Assembly (NCBI GenBank): GCA_019391515.1
Contig: JAHXQP010000029.1
Coordinates: 32,411-96,410, forward strand
Origin: Clostridiaceae bacterium
Lineage (GTDB): Bacteria > Bacillota > Clostridia > Tissierellales > Sporanaerobacteraceae
Reading direction: 5' to 3'
Length of the DNA: 64,000 nucleotides
A program made the position numbers and the translations under genes. How positions within the stretch are numbered: position 1 is the stretch's first letter; each line of letters begins with the position of its first letter. This document shows positions 48,827-57,941 of the stretch, piece by piece. Below the pieces are notes generated by a model. The model made no database searches. It saw only the letters and a program-made list of their open reading frames with translations, and was not told where the DNA came from.

Positions 48827-50570
48827 CTCCTAAAAATTGTTGAGAATCTATAATCTTACTATATATGCCATCAACACTAATTAACTTATCATGAGAACCT
48901 TTTTGAACAATTTTGCCTTTGTCAAGAACTAAAATCATATCTGTATATTTAAAGGCATCAAGTCTATGTGAAAAAATAAATATAATCCTGTCACCTACAT
49001 TTTCCCTTAGCTTTTTAATAATCTTAGCTTCTGTATTTATATCTACAGCAGAAAAAGGATCATCAAGTATTACAATATTAGCATCTTTATATAGTGCTCT
49101 TGCTAAAGCTATTCTTTGCTTTTGACCACCAGAAACTTTTACACCTTTTTCCCCGACTTGCGTATCTATGCTATTTTCAAAGCTTTCAATATCCTGTTTT
49201 AAAGATGCAATTGTCAATACCTTATCTAATTTTTTATCATTTTTATCATTCCAAGTGATATTACTTTTCAAAGTATCAGAAAAAAGAAAAGGATCATGCC
49301 CCATATATGTGATGGTAGCCAATTTTTGTTCATAACCAATACCATTCAAATTCACATTGTCTAAAAGAATCTTTCCTTCATAATCATAAAGTCCAGTTAA
49401 CGCAAGAGCTAATGCACTTTTACCTGAACCTACAGACCCTGTTATGCCAACTATCATGCCAGATGAAATTTTAAAGGAAATATCTTTAATTGCATATTCA
49501 TCATTGTTTGGATATTTAAAAGAAAGATTTTCCACATATATATCTCTCGGCCTAAGGCTATCTATTTTATTAAAAAACATTGAGTTTTCATTGTCCATTA
49601 GCCATAAAACTCTATCCCAAGAAGCCTTAGCACCTTGTTGAATATTAAAAACTTTTGCAGCAGTTGTAGTCCTAGTTGCCAATGCTATAAACATAGCTAT
49701 ATATGCTGTAAATATACCAATAGTCCAACTACCATCTATAACCTTATTTCCTCCTAAAAATATAACTACAATAATTCCAAGGCTTGCCAATACAGAATAT
49801 ATAGGTGCTAGCCCATTTTTGAAAATATTAACAATAACATTTTTATCGGCCTGTTTTGACAACTTGTTTTCTAATCTTTCTATTTCAGCTTCTTCTCTTC
49901 CATATAAACGTAATATATTTACCTCTGAAATCATTTTTCTAATCTGAGTAGTTGTATTTGCAGTGGATTTTCTAGCTTCTTTTGAATGTGAATGAACTGT
50001 TTTTTTCATTAATTGAGTCAATACAATAACTAATGGAATAGGAATAGTTGCTATTAAAGTTATTTTACAATCATAATACATAAGTGCAATCCAATAGGCA
50101 GCCATGAGAACCCACGTATCCCACAATTCAGTAATAGTTTTTCTCACTGCTTCAACAACAATATCTACATCACCTATAGTAGTAGACATCATATCTCCTA
50201 TCTTTTGTTTTTCTAAAATACTTAAATCTTTATATAATATAGACTCCATTATTCCAACACGCATATCACCACTCATACGATTGGCCATATCTCTAACAAA
50301 ATATCGTTTGAAAAACCTAGCAATTTGAAAAGCTAAAGTTACACCAACAAACTCAAATCCAGCCTTTATTATACTTTTGATATTACTTGAATTGGCTGCT
50401 ACATCTAATAATTTCCCCTGAAAAATAGGACCTAGTACAATTGCTGAATTAAAAAATATACCTGAAATAGCTGTGATTAAAAATTGTCTATGATACTTCA
50501 TTATATAAGACAATAGCCTTTCCTTATCTTTAGGTGGAGAAAATTTAATTTTAGAACTCTCTTCTTTCAT
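48807..50570 (-). CDS. ABC exporter half-transporter, degenerate Walker B (DD)
   Basis: GSVGSGKSALALAL, VSGGQKQRIALARAL, IVILDDPFSAVD; overlaps downstream partner. Confidence 0.93.
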   Translation of the reverse strand: MKEESSKIKFSPPKDKERLLSYIMKYHRQFLITAISGIFFNSAIVLGPIFQGKLLDVAANSSNIKSIIKAGFEFVGVTLAFQIARFFKRYFVRDMANRMSGDMRVGIMESILYKDLSILEKQKIGDMMSTTIGDVDIVVEAVRKTITELWDTWVLMAAYWIALMYYDCKITLIATIPIPLVIVLTQLMKKTVHSHSKEARKSTANTTTQIRKMISEVNILRLYGREEAEIERLENKLSKQADKNVIVNIFKNGLAPIYSVLASLGIIVVIFLGGNKVIDGSWTIGIFTAYIAMFIALATRTTTAAKVFNIQQGAKASWDRVLWLMDNENSMFFNKIDSLRPRDIYVENLSFKYPNNDEYAIKDISFKISSGMIVGITGSVGSGKSALALALTGLYDYEGKILLDNVNLNGIGYEQKLATITYMGHDPFLFSDTLKSNITWNDKNDKKLDKVLTIASLKQDIESFENSIDTQVGEKGVKVSGGQKQRIALARALYKDANIVILDDPFSAVDINTEAKIIKKLRENVGDRIIFIFSHRLDAFKYTDMILVLDKGKIVQKGSHDKLISVDGIYSKIIDSQQFLGDESIEK

Positions 50571-50722
50571 TAGAACCCATCCTAACTATTGTATTTGTAT
50601 TTAATATATATTTTAATATTTATTTTCTTAATAATACATACCCCAAAATATCAAATTAAGCAATACCATATAATAATCTTCCACATAATTCACCTATTCC
50701 CTCTTATTTTTAATACAGTAAA

Positions 50723-50759
50723 AAACAATCTAAGTTATTTTAAATAACCCAGATTGTTT
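50723..50759. terminator. Terminator-like hairpin
   Basis: AAACAATCT..GTTATTT / AAATAAC..AGATTGTTT. Confidence 0.55.
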
Positions 50760-50786
50760 GAAGTCATCGATTTTATTGTATAGATT

Positions 50787-51164
50787 TTAAATAGTTAAAC
50801 TTATATTATATAGTTTTAATACATCTTCAAGACCTGATTTTATCTCTTCACGTGTGAAATTTGCTCTTTCTAACTCTCCGTCACTTAATTTATTTAGTCT
50901 ATTATAAAAATCAACAGCAATCTTTATATAAATTAAATCATTATTATTAATCTCTGCAAACAAAATATTTTCTGCTTCATTAATTTTTAATTCATTTATT
51001 AAATCAATTAATTCTTCATATAATCTATGGATTTCTACTGAATTGCTTTCAGCATAAATATCAAATTGTATATTATCTCTTTCAAAATCTTTTTTGAAAA
51101 TTATTTTTGCTACCATTTGAATAATAGTTTCAATATTTCTCATGAGCCAATCCTGATGATACAT
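50787..51164 (-). CDS. Small conserved hypothetical protein (DUF6483-like)
   Basis: MYHQDWLMRNIETIIQMVAKIIF start and helical repeat-like body. Confidence 0.6.
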   Translation of the reverse strand: MYHQDWLMRNIETIIQMVAKIIFKKDFERDNIQFDIYAESNSVEIHRLYEELIDLINELKINEAENILFAEINNNDLIYIKIAVDFYNRLNKLSDGELERANFTREEIKSGLEDVLKLYNISLTI

Positions 51165-51307
51165 AAAATTTCCACCTCTAATTTATTTATTATTACTATA
51201 AGTTTTTCTGTCTTTTAACTGATACTAATTCGATAGAAGAGTTTTACCCTTAAATTTAATAATATCATAAAAGCCATCAATTTTGGTGCCACTTTAGAAC
51301 ATTGGTA

Positions 51308-52255
51308 TCATCCATCTTCTAACTCATCCTCAATTAACTTCTTAATTTCTTCTCGTATATTAAATAATTCATTTTCCAAATCATTTGATTCTTTTGTCAA
51401 TGTTTTTAATAAACTACTTATGTCACTATCTATATTATAAACTCTGGTTAAGGAATCATTTATTTTCGATTGAACCATCCAATCTGCTATAAGTCCATCA
51501 AAGAAATAATCCGCAAAGGTTTCAAAGGAACCAATGTTTATATCAATATTCATAGATACATCTACATCTAATAATTCCTTTTTTAACTCTCTAATTAATC
51601 TTTGAACATTATATACCTGTTCTTTTGCCTTATCTATTTTTGAATGTTTGGCAGCTGTTGCTAAAAATCCTCCTCCAAGTATATCCCATGTTCCCCAACT
51701 CTGAGCACTTTTTAAAAACTGTATTAATTGTCTTAAAGCAATTTGAAGATTATTTCCTGCATCGATAGCTTCCTGCATTTCTTTTATGTTCCATTCCAAA
51801 TCATTTTCTTTATCTAATTTAGTCATTAATCTTTGAGATTTTTCATCATTTTTACTCAGTATTAGTTCCTGTTTTTCTTTTATTAAATTTGCATATTCTT
51901 CATCTAAACCTATGTATTCTTTTAATTTTTCCTTATATTTTATAATTTCTAATTCAATATATTTTATAGAGTTACAACACTCATCATATTTAAGTTTTGC
52001 GGCAAGATATTCTTTCTTTTCTTTATCTAATCGTTCTTCTTTGCTACCTAATATAGAATAAAACAGTCCTGTTGCACTAAATGACTCTAATTTCTCAACA
52101 TCTTTTTCTTCTTCATTCAAAATTCTACTAAGTTCAGTTTTCTTGGTCTTTTGTATCTCTAATTCTTTTTTAGATTCATTTAATATAAGCTTTAATTTTT
52201 TCTTTCTTTTCAAATCCTTTTTTAATTCTATAATTCTACTATTAAGCTCTTCCAA
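51308..52255 (-). CDS. Coiled-coil protein of unknown function
   Basis: 315 aa with two coiled-coil segments flanking SWGTWDILGGGFLATAAKHSKIDKA. Confidence 0.65.
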   Translation of the reverse strand: MEELNSRIIELKKDLKRKKKLKLILNESKKELEIQKTKKTELSRILNEEEKDVEKLESFSATGLFYSILGSKEERLDKEKKEYLAAKLKYDECCNSIKYIELEIIKYKEKLKEYIGLDEEYANLIKEKQELILSKNDEKSQRLMTKLDKENDLEWNIKEMQEAIDAGNNLQIALRQLIQFLKSAQSWGTWDILGGGFLATAAKHSKIDKAKEQVYNVQRLIRELKKELLDVDVSMNIDINIGSFETFADYFFDGLIADWMVQSKINDSLTRVYNIDSDISSLLKTLTKESNDLENELFNIREEIKKLIEDELEDG

Positions 52256-52494
52256 TATTTTTCACCTCTTTAAAATCTATTAATTCTTTTCTTAGTCTAA
52301 CAATATTATTTTAATCCCATATAATAAATTGTGCAATCATCAAATAATACACTTCTACACATTATCCTATTTCCCTCTTTTTACCTACACCATCAATAGT
52401 ATAGATACAATTTTTCCTAAAATTCATATGTCATATTTAAATTATTATGGTATAATATTTAAAAATAATTTTAATATCAAAGGCGGAACATAGG

Positions 52495-53172
52495 ATGCAT
52501 AAAAAAGATAACTTGTATTTAATAACTATAATGATTTTGGCAATTATAATCATGGCTGTTATAGATTCTTATATCCAACCAGGATATTTAATGAAATCTA
52601 TTTTTAAAATCTTTTTATTCTTGATCATACCGATACTATATTCTATGAAAAGCAATAATTTATCCTTAGCTAAACTTTTTCATATTAACTCAAGAAACCA
52701 AATAATAAATTCTTTAATATTAGGTTTAGGAGTGTATGGAATAATAATAGGAGCTTATTTTATATTAAAAAGTTTTATAGATTTAAATAATATACAAAAT
52801 ATATTGCTAGATAGTCTTAAGGTATCAAAAAAGAATTTTATTTATGTAGCTATCTATATATCTTTTATTAATTCACTATTGGAAGAATTCTTTTTTAGGG
52901 GATTTGTCTTTCTCAATCTTAATAAAACTATGACTAGAATAAAAGCATATGGTATAAGTGCCTTTGCATTTGCTATCTATCATGTAGCTATATTATCTAA
53001 TTGGTTTAATCCTATTTTATTTATAATCTCAATGCTTGGACTATTTGTTGGAGGCTTAATATTTAATTGGTTAAATGAAAGAAATGAAAATCTATATAAT
53101 TCTTGGTTGGTTCATATGTTTGCTAATTTTGCAATAAATACAATAGGCCTCATGATGTATAATATTATTTAG
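52495..53172 (+). CDS. CPBP family intramembrane glutamic endopeptidase (CAAX protease-like)
   Basis: EEFFFRGFVFL, AFAFAIYHVAIL, NSWLVHMFANFAIN motifs in a multi-TM protein. Confidence 0.9.
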   Translation: MHKKDNLYLITIMILAIIIMAVIDSYIQPGYLMKSIFKIFLFLIIPILYSMKSNNLSLAKLFHINSRNQIINSLILGLGVYGIIIGAYFILKSFIDLNNIQNILLDSLKVSKKNFIYVAIYISFINSLLEEFFFRGFVFLNLNKTMTRIKAYGISAFAFAIYHVAILSNWFNPILFIISMLGLFVGGLIFNWLNERNENLYNSWLVHMFANFAINTIGLMMYNII

Positions 53173-53180
53173 ATAAAAAC

Positions 53181-53245
53181 ACTTCAAAATCTGGATCAAT
53201 ATTTTCAAAATCTGGATCAATATCTTTAAAATCATGGATACACTT
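53181..53245. repeat. 21-bp tandem repeat, two near-identical copies and a degenerate third
   Basis: TTCAAAATCTGGATCAATATT | TTCAAAATCTGGATCAATATC | TTTAAAATCATGGATACACTT. Confidence 0.8.
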
Positions 53246-53319
53246 CTATTAAATCAAATAAATCTAAGCATTATTATATTTAGCATAGCCAAAACAACAA
53301 TCAACTATCTTCATACATA

Positions 53320-54426
53320 TCAATACCCAGGAAAATTTAAATCTTTTTTAAAATCCTCTATAGTTTTATCTAACAATTCATAATCAACTACATAGCCAAA
53401 CTTATTATTACTTTTATCCATTTTTATTATTTTTGCAGTGAGGATATTATTTATATGGTAAGATATGGTGGCACTTGATACATCTAAAGCTTTTGCAATT
53501 TTCTTGGTAGATGTTTCGCCTGTTGCAATTAATTTTAATACCTCATATCTTGTTTTATCTCCAAGATTTTTAAATATCTGTACTCTTTCATAGGTTTTAT
53601 TTTCATTTATCTCTCTAATCTTTTTTAAAGCTTCTTCTATCCTCAATCCCCATACAATATGTTTTATTTTAGTTGTACTAGCAATTGAAATTGTATAAGG
53701 ATAAATTGCAGAAACTAGTATGTTTATTTCATCACTATCTAATATATTGCCATTCAACATTGAATAAGTAATTTCTTCTAGACCTTCAGCTCCTCTATTA
53801 TTTAAAAAGTCTATCAAATGTTCTCCATACTTCTCCACATTATTTTGAAAAGGTAGATATATTTCTTCAAAAATAGGTATTAACTTTGTCATTAACTCCA
53901 CATATGTTTTCATATATTTTAAAGGTTCTTGTACTATTAAAAAAAGATTCCACTTTACTCCTGATTCAATAGGTAGTTCTTTAATAAATGAAATCATTTT
54001 ATCATTGTCACTAATAATTTTTTCAGATTCATTTATAATTTCATCTGAGTAGGAAGAATATTCATCATTAATTACTAAAATAGAGTGAATAATACTCTTT
54101 TTAATATCTCTTTCCCCTAATGTTAATAATTTATTGAGATAATCTTCTTCATTTTTATATCCAATTATTCCAATATATCTAGATACTAATTCTATAAAAT
54201 TATATCCACTTAAGTATTCTTTCATATAAAAAAGTTCAATTTCCTTAGAAAAAGGTTTTAACTTATTTTCAATTTTTTTTGCAAAATCAGAGTAATCATC
54301 TATAATTATTTCCTCATAATTTTCTAGCTCTTTAGATGTTTCAAGTTGTTCACTATAATATAATAATTTTGGAAATAACAAAAAATCGCAAAGCCTACTT
54401 TCTTCTAAATAAAACTTAAACTTCAT
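53320..54426 (-). CDS. Large ArsR-type transcriptional regulator with N-terminal extension
   Basis: C-terminal IFKNLGDKTRYEVLKLIATGETSTKKIAKALDVSSATISYHINNI; about 260-aa N-terminal region. Confidence 0.88.
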   Translation of the reverse strand: MKFKFYLEESRLCDFLLFPKLLYYSEQLETSKELENYEEIIIDDYSDFAKKIENKLKPFSKEIELFYMKEYLSGYNFIELVSRYIGIIGYKNEEDYLNKLLTLGERDIKKSIIHSILVINDEYSSYSDEIINESEKIISDNDKMISFIKELPIESGVKWNLFLIVQEPLKYMKTYVELMTKLIPIFEEIYLPFQNNVEKYGEHLIDFLNNRGAEGLEEITYSMLNGNILDSDEINILVSAIYPYTISIASTTKIKHIVWGLRIEEALKKIREINENKTYERVQIFKNLGDKTRYEVLKLIATGETSTKKIAKALDVSSATISYHINNILTAKIIKMDKSNNKFGYVVDYELLDKTIEDFKKDLNFPGY

Positions 54427-55700
54427 TTATCACATCTCCCATTACTTGTTTTTTCCGTATCAACATCCATTAAAGCAGTTTTATATACTCTAACCGTTAA
54501 AACCATGATGATACCACTTATTGTTATTACATAGCTCGGTGAAATTATATCATAAAGAAAACCAAAAATCATTTGTCCTACTGGAATAAAAATAGTTACA
54601 ATCAGATTAAATACCGTAGAAGTTCTTCCCATAAATTCAATAGGAGTTACTTCATTAAACATTGTTCCTATAGCTATATTGGCAACTGTTACTAATATAC
54701 CTATCATAAAAGAAATTGCTGATAATAAAAAATATATAAGGTTTGAACTAAAATTATTCAGCATAATACTAGAAGGTATCGGAGCCATAATTAATATAAG
54801 TAATCCTATAAATATAAAACTAACATAAGAAAGTTTACCAATAGGAATCTTTTTTATGTAACTAGAACATAAAATTGGTGCAATAAGCATAGAACCAGAC
54901 AAAACCATTTGAAATACTCCAAATTGAAAATCTGTTGCTTTCAATACTTCTTTAATTATAAAAATCAATCCTATTGAAAAAAGAGGGCCAATAGCAAAGT
55001 TAATTATTGTTCCTAAACTTATCATAATAAATATAAATTTATTTTGTCTAATAATATTTATTCCATCTATCATGTCATCTTTAAATGATTTGATACTTAT
55101 CTTATCTGGTTTTTTATGTTTTTTAGGGATATCTATAAACATCTCACTAACACCTGATACTAAAAAACTAATAAAATTCATTATCAAAATAAGTTTTAAA
55201 CCAAACTTTCCATAAATTAACGCACCAATTACAGGAGCTAATAATTGTCCTAGATTCATAACTAATGAATTTATAGAGTTTGCATCGAACAATTCCTCTT
55301 TATCTACCATACTTGGCAAAACAGCAGACATGGCAGAACCAAAAAATATTTCAGTAACCTCTAATAAAATAACTAGTAAATAAATCATGGATAAGGAGAA
55401 ACTCTCATTTTTTATAAAAATTATGGCATAAACCCCGATTATAAATGCATTCAATATATCTAATATTACTATGGTTTTTTTCCTATCAAACCAATCACCG
55501 AAGACCCCAGCTATTGGTGATAATAATACTCTAGGAATAATTGATATGGATAACATGGAAGCAAATATAGTAGCTGAACCAGTTATTTCAAGTACATATA
55601 GGGATAATGCAAATTGCTGTATATTACTCCCCATTAAAGAAACTAATTTTCCCAGCATTAATAAAAAGAAATCTTTTTGTCTAATAAGATTTTTGTTCAT
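54423..55700 (-). CDS. MFS transporter (macrolide-efflux/MefA-like type)
   Basis: LLMLGKLVSLMGSNIQQFALSLYVLEITGSA; GVFGDWFDRKKTI; overlaps ArsR-type gene. Confidence 0.9.
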   Translation of the reverse strand: MNKNLIRQKDFFLLMLGKLVSLMGSNIQQFALSLYVLEITGSATIFASMLSISIIPRVLLSPIAGVFGDWFDRKKTIVILDILNAFIIGVYAIIFIKNESFSLSMIYLLVILLEVTEIFFGSAMSAVLPSMVDKEELFDANSINSLVMNLGQLLAPVIGALIYGKFGLKLILIMNFISFLVSGVSEMFIDIPKKHKKPDKISIKSFKDDMIDGINIIRQNKFIFIMISLGTIINFAIGPLFSIGLIFIIKEVLKATDFQFGVFQMVLSGSMLIAPILCSSYIKKIPIGKLSYVSFIFIGLLILIMAPIPSSIMLNNFSSNLIYFLLSAISFMIGILVTVANIAIGTMFNEVTPIEFMGRTSTVFNLIVTIFIPVGQMIFGFLYDIISPSYVITISGIIMVLTVRVYKTALMDVDTEKTSNGRCDK

Positions 55701-55738
55701 AATATAACCTCCAAGTCATTTGTTGATTATATTATATT

Positions 55739-55785
55739 TAGATATCTATCATATGTCAATATAATAATTAGATAAGCATCTAATT
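55739..55785. promoter_or_regulatory. Two palindromes upstream of the MFS/ArsR unit sharing TAGAT half-sites
   Basis: TAGATATCTA at 55739-55748 and AATTAGAT aagc ATCTAATT at 55766-55785. Confidence 0.5.
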
Positions 55786-55833
55786 GTTAGTTAAAGATAT
55801 ATAATTATATACACCTTTTTATTGTATACAAAT

Positions 55834-55873
55834 AAAAAAGCTTTAACATGAATATCCATGTTAAAGCTTTTTT
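55834..55873. terminator. Strong bidirectional terminator (17-bp perfect stem) at the end of the corrinoid cluster
   Basis: AAAAAAGCTTTAACATG aatatc CATGTTAAAGCTTTTTT. Confidence 0.85.
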
Positions 55874-55957
55874 AGTAGTTATTTTTTAGATATAATTTTC
55901 CCATTTTTAGATCATATTTTCTTTTTTAATAGTTTATCACTCAAAATAAAAAATATA

Positions 55958-56734
55958 CTATTTTATCTTTTGTGCTAAAACCCCTGCACCTATGGCTCCA
56001 GCATATCTTGCCATAGGATTTGTCTTTACTGGACTTTTAAGCTTTTCTGATAAACTTCTAACTATATAGTCACATTCACATAGTCCACCTGTGAGATAAT
56101 AGTTTGTACCTTCTGAATGCTTATTGCATAGGCTAGCCACTTTGCTTATTATTGAATCAACTATAGCATAAGCTATATCCTCTTTTTTCTCTCCTCTGCC
56201 AATAAGACTTATTACTTCTGATTCTGCAAAAACTGTACACATAGAACTTATGGAAATATCGCCACCAGTTTCAGCTAAATCACAGAGAGTATCTATATCT
56301 ACACCTAAAGTATTTGCCATAATCTCCAAAAATCTACCTGTACCTGCAGAACATTTATCATTCATTAAAAAATCCACTATCATTCCGTTTTCTACAGTTA
56401 TAACCTTTGTGTCCTGTCCTCCTATGTCTATTACAGTGCAATCTTCCCCTGTAAGATAAGCAGCCCCTTTTCCATGACAAGTTATTTCTGTAATAGTTTT
56501 GTGGGCATAAGGGACAGAAACCCTTCCATATCCTGTAGCTACTACTTTCATTTCTTCTTCTTTTATTCCCTTAGATATAATTTTTTCTTTTATTGTATTG
56601 GCTGTTTCTATACTACTCCAGCCTGTAGGCACAACAAAAGCATCTATTAGCTTATCATTTTCAAATAAAGCTGTTTTAGCTGCTGTAGATCCAATATCAA
56701 CCCCAGCATAATACATATTCCTATCCCTCCTCAA
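55958..56734 (-). CDS. Acyl-CoA dehydratase activase / double-cubane reductase activator (BadF/HgdC-type ASKHA ATPase)
   Basis: YYAGVDIGSTAAKTALFE, VIDIGGQDTKVI, NDKCSAGTGRFLEIMA, GGDISISSMCTVFAESEVISLI. Confidence 0.93.
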   Translation of the reverse strand: MRRDRNMYYAGVDIGSTAAKTALFENDKLIDAFVVPTGWSSIETANTIKEKIISKGIKEEEMKVVATGYGRVSVPYAHKTITEITCHGKGAAYLTGEDCTVIDIGGQDTKVITVENGMIVDFLMNDKCSAGTGRFLEIMANTLGVDIDTLCDLAETGGDISISSMCTVFAESEVISLIGRGEKKEDIAYAIVDSIISKVASLCNKHSEGTNYYLTGGLCECDYIVRSLSEKLKSPVKTNPMARYAGAIGAGVLAQKIK

Positions 56735-56750
56735 AACAAATGCAAAATAA

Positions 56751-57917
56751 TTATAACATCTCTATAAAGGCTGCTACTCTAGTCTTCAATTGCCCTTCAT
56801 CTGCCTGCGAATAGTCTGTTTCTATACTCATATATGGTATATCTTTCTCCTCTGTTACAAATTCTTTAATCCTACGAGTCTCTACATTATAAGTATGGCA
56901 AGCTTGTAAAATAACATCTATTACACCATCAACTTTGTATTCATCTATTAATTCAGACATTAGTTCAATTCTATTATCATTTGGTGCCATAACTGAACAT
57001 CCAACATTTAAATATTTTTCAGCTATTGCCTCAACTGGATCCTTAGTTTCATCTACTAAACGTGATTTTTCCTTTATTCCACTACAGTTTTCGTAGCATA
57101 CAACTACTGCTCCATTTGATTCTATAATAGGTATAAGTTTATCTGCAACTCCCCCCATTGGGCAACCTGTTATTAAAATTCTTGGAGCATCTTCTTCTAC
57201 CTTTCTAACCCCATTTGCATGTTCTTCTTTTAACTGTTCTACCATATCCATTATCTTTTTGTTTTGCTCATCCTTATCAAATGTAAATGAAGCACCATGT
57301 AGAACAGTGTGAAGTTCCATTCCAGTTATAGGAGGAGGACATATTTTACTTAGAGAATACAATTCTTTCAGTGCAATTCTTTCTTCGTTGCATTTCTTTA
57401 TAGCTTTTTTTAAATCATCATCTGTTATCTTAACATTAAATTCTTCTTCTAGTCTTTCTTTCAATATAATAATCTCATTTTTCCAAACTGAAAGTGCATG
57501 TTCTCTATCTGTAGCTTGAGGAAGTTGCATAACATGCATTGGTTTTATCTGATTTAAATATTCGTACATCTTTTTCTTTCCATCACAAGTTGTTTCCCCT
57601 ACAATTATATCTGAAAAGTATGTAAAAGGACATTTATCTGTTAGTGCAAAACCATAACTTGATTTTATAAGAGGACATAAATTCTTGGGCAAGTCTCTTT
57701 CAGCATCTGGTATTGTTTCATCACTCATACCACATAATGAAATTGGATGAGCTCCTGCAGCATATATAACTTCTATAGGAGTGAAAGTACAGAAAATACC
57801 TACTATATGTTCTCCTTCATCTTTATAATCTTTAACCTTTATAAAGGAATTTCTTCTTGCCTCACTAAAATCATCAAATGCTTTTGGTAAGTTATTCATT
57901 TTTATTTCCCCTTTCAT
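56751..57917 (-). CDS. Double-cubane-cluster-type anaerobic reductase (2-hydroxyacyl-CoA dehydratase D-component family, single-subunit type)
   Basis: Conserved Cys: NLCPLIKSSYGF, DKCPF, GETTCDGKKKMYEYL, YENCSG, VGCSVMAPND, QACHTYNVETRRI; next to its ASKHA activase. Confidence 0.85.
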   Translation of the reverse strand: MKGEIKMNNLPKAFDDFSEARRNSFIKVKDYKDEGEHIVGIFCTFTPIEVIYAAGAHPISLCGMSDETIPDAERDLPKNLCPLIKSSYGFALTDKCPFTYFSDIIVGETTCDGKKKMYEYLNQIKPMHVMQLPQATDREHALSVWKNEIIILKERLEEEFNVKITDDDLKKAIKKCNEERIALKELYSLSKICPPPITGMELHTVLHGASFTFDKDEQNKKIMDMVEQLKEEHANGVRKVEEDAPRILITGCPMGGVADKLIPIIESNGAVVVCYENCSGIKEKSRLVDETKDPVEAIAEKYLNVGCSVMAPNDNRIELMSELIDEYKVDGVIDVILQACHTYNVETRRIKEFVTEEKDIPYMSIETDYSQADEGQLKTRVAAFIEML

Positions 57918-57941
57918 AAAAGTAAATTTATCATACTATTT

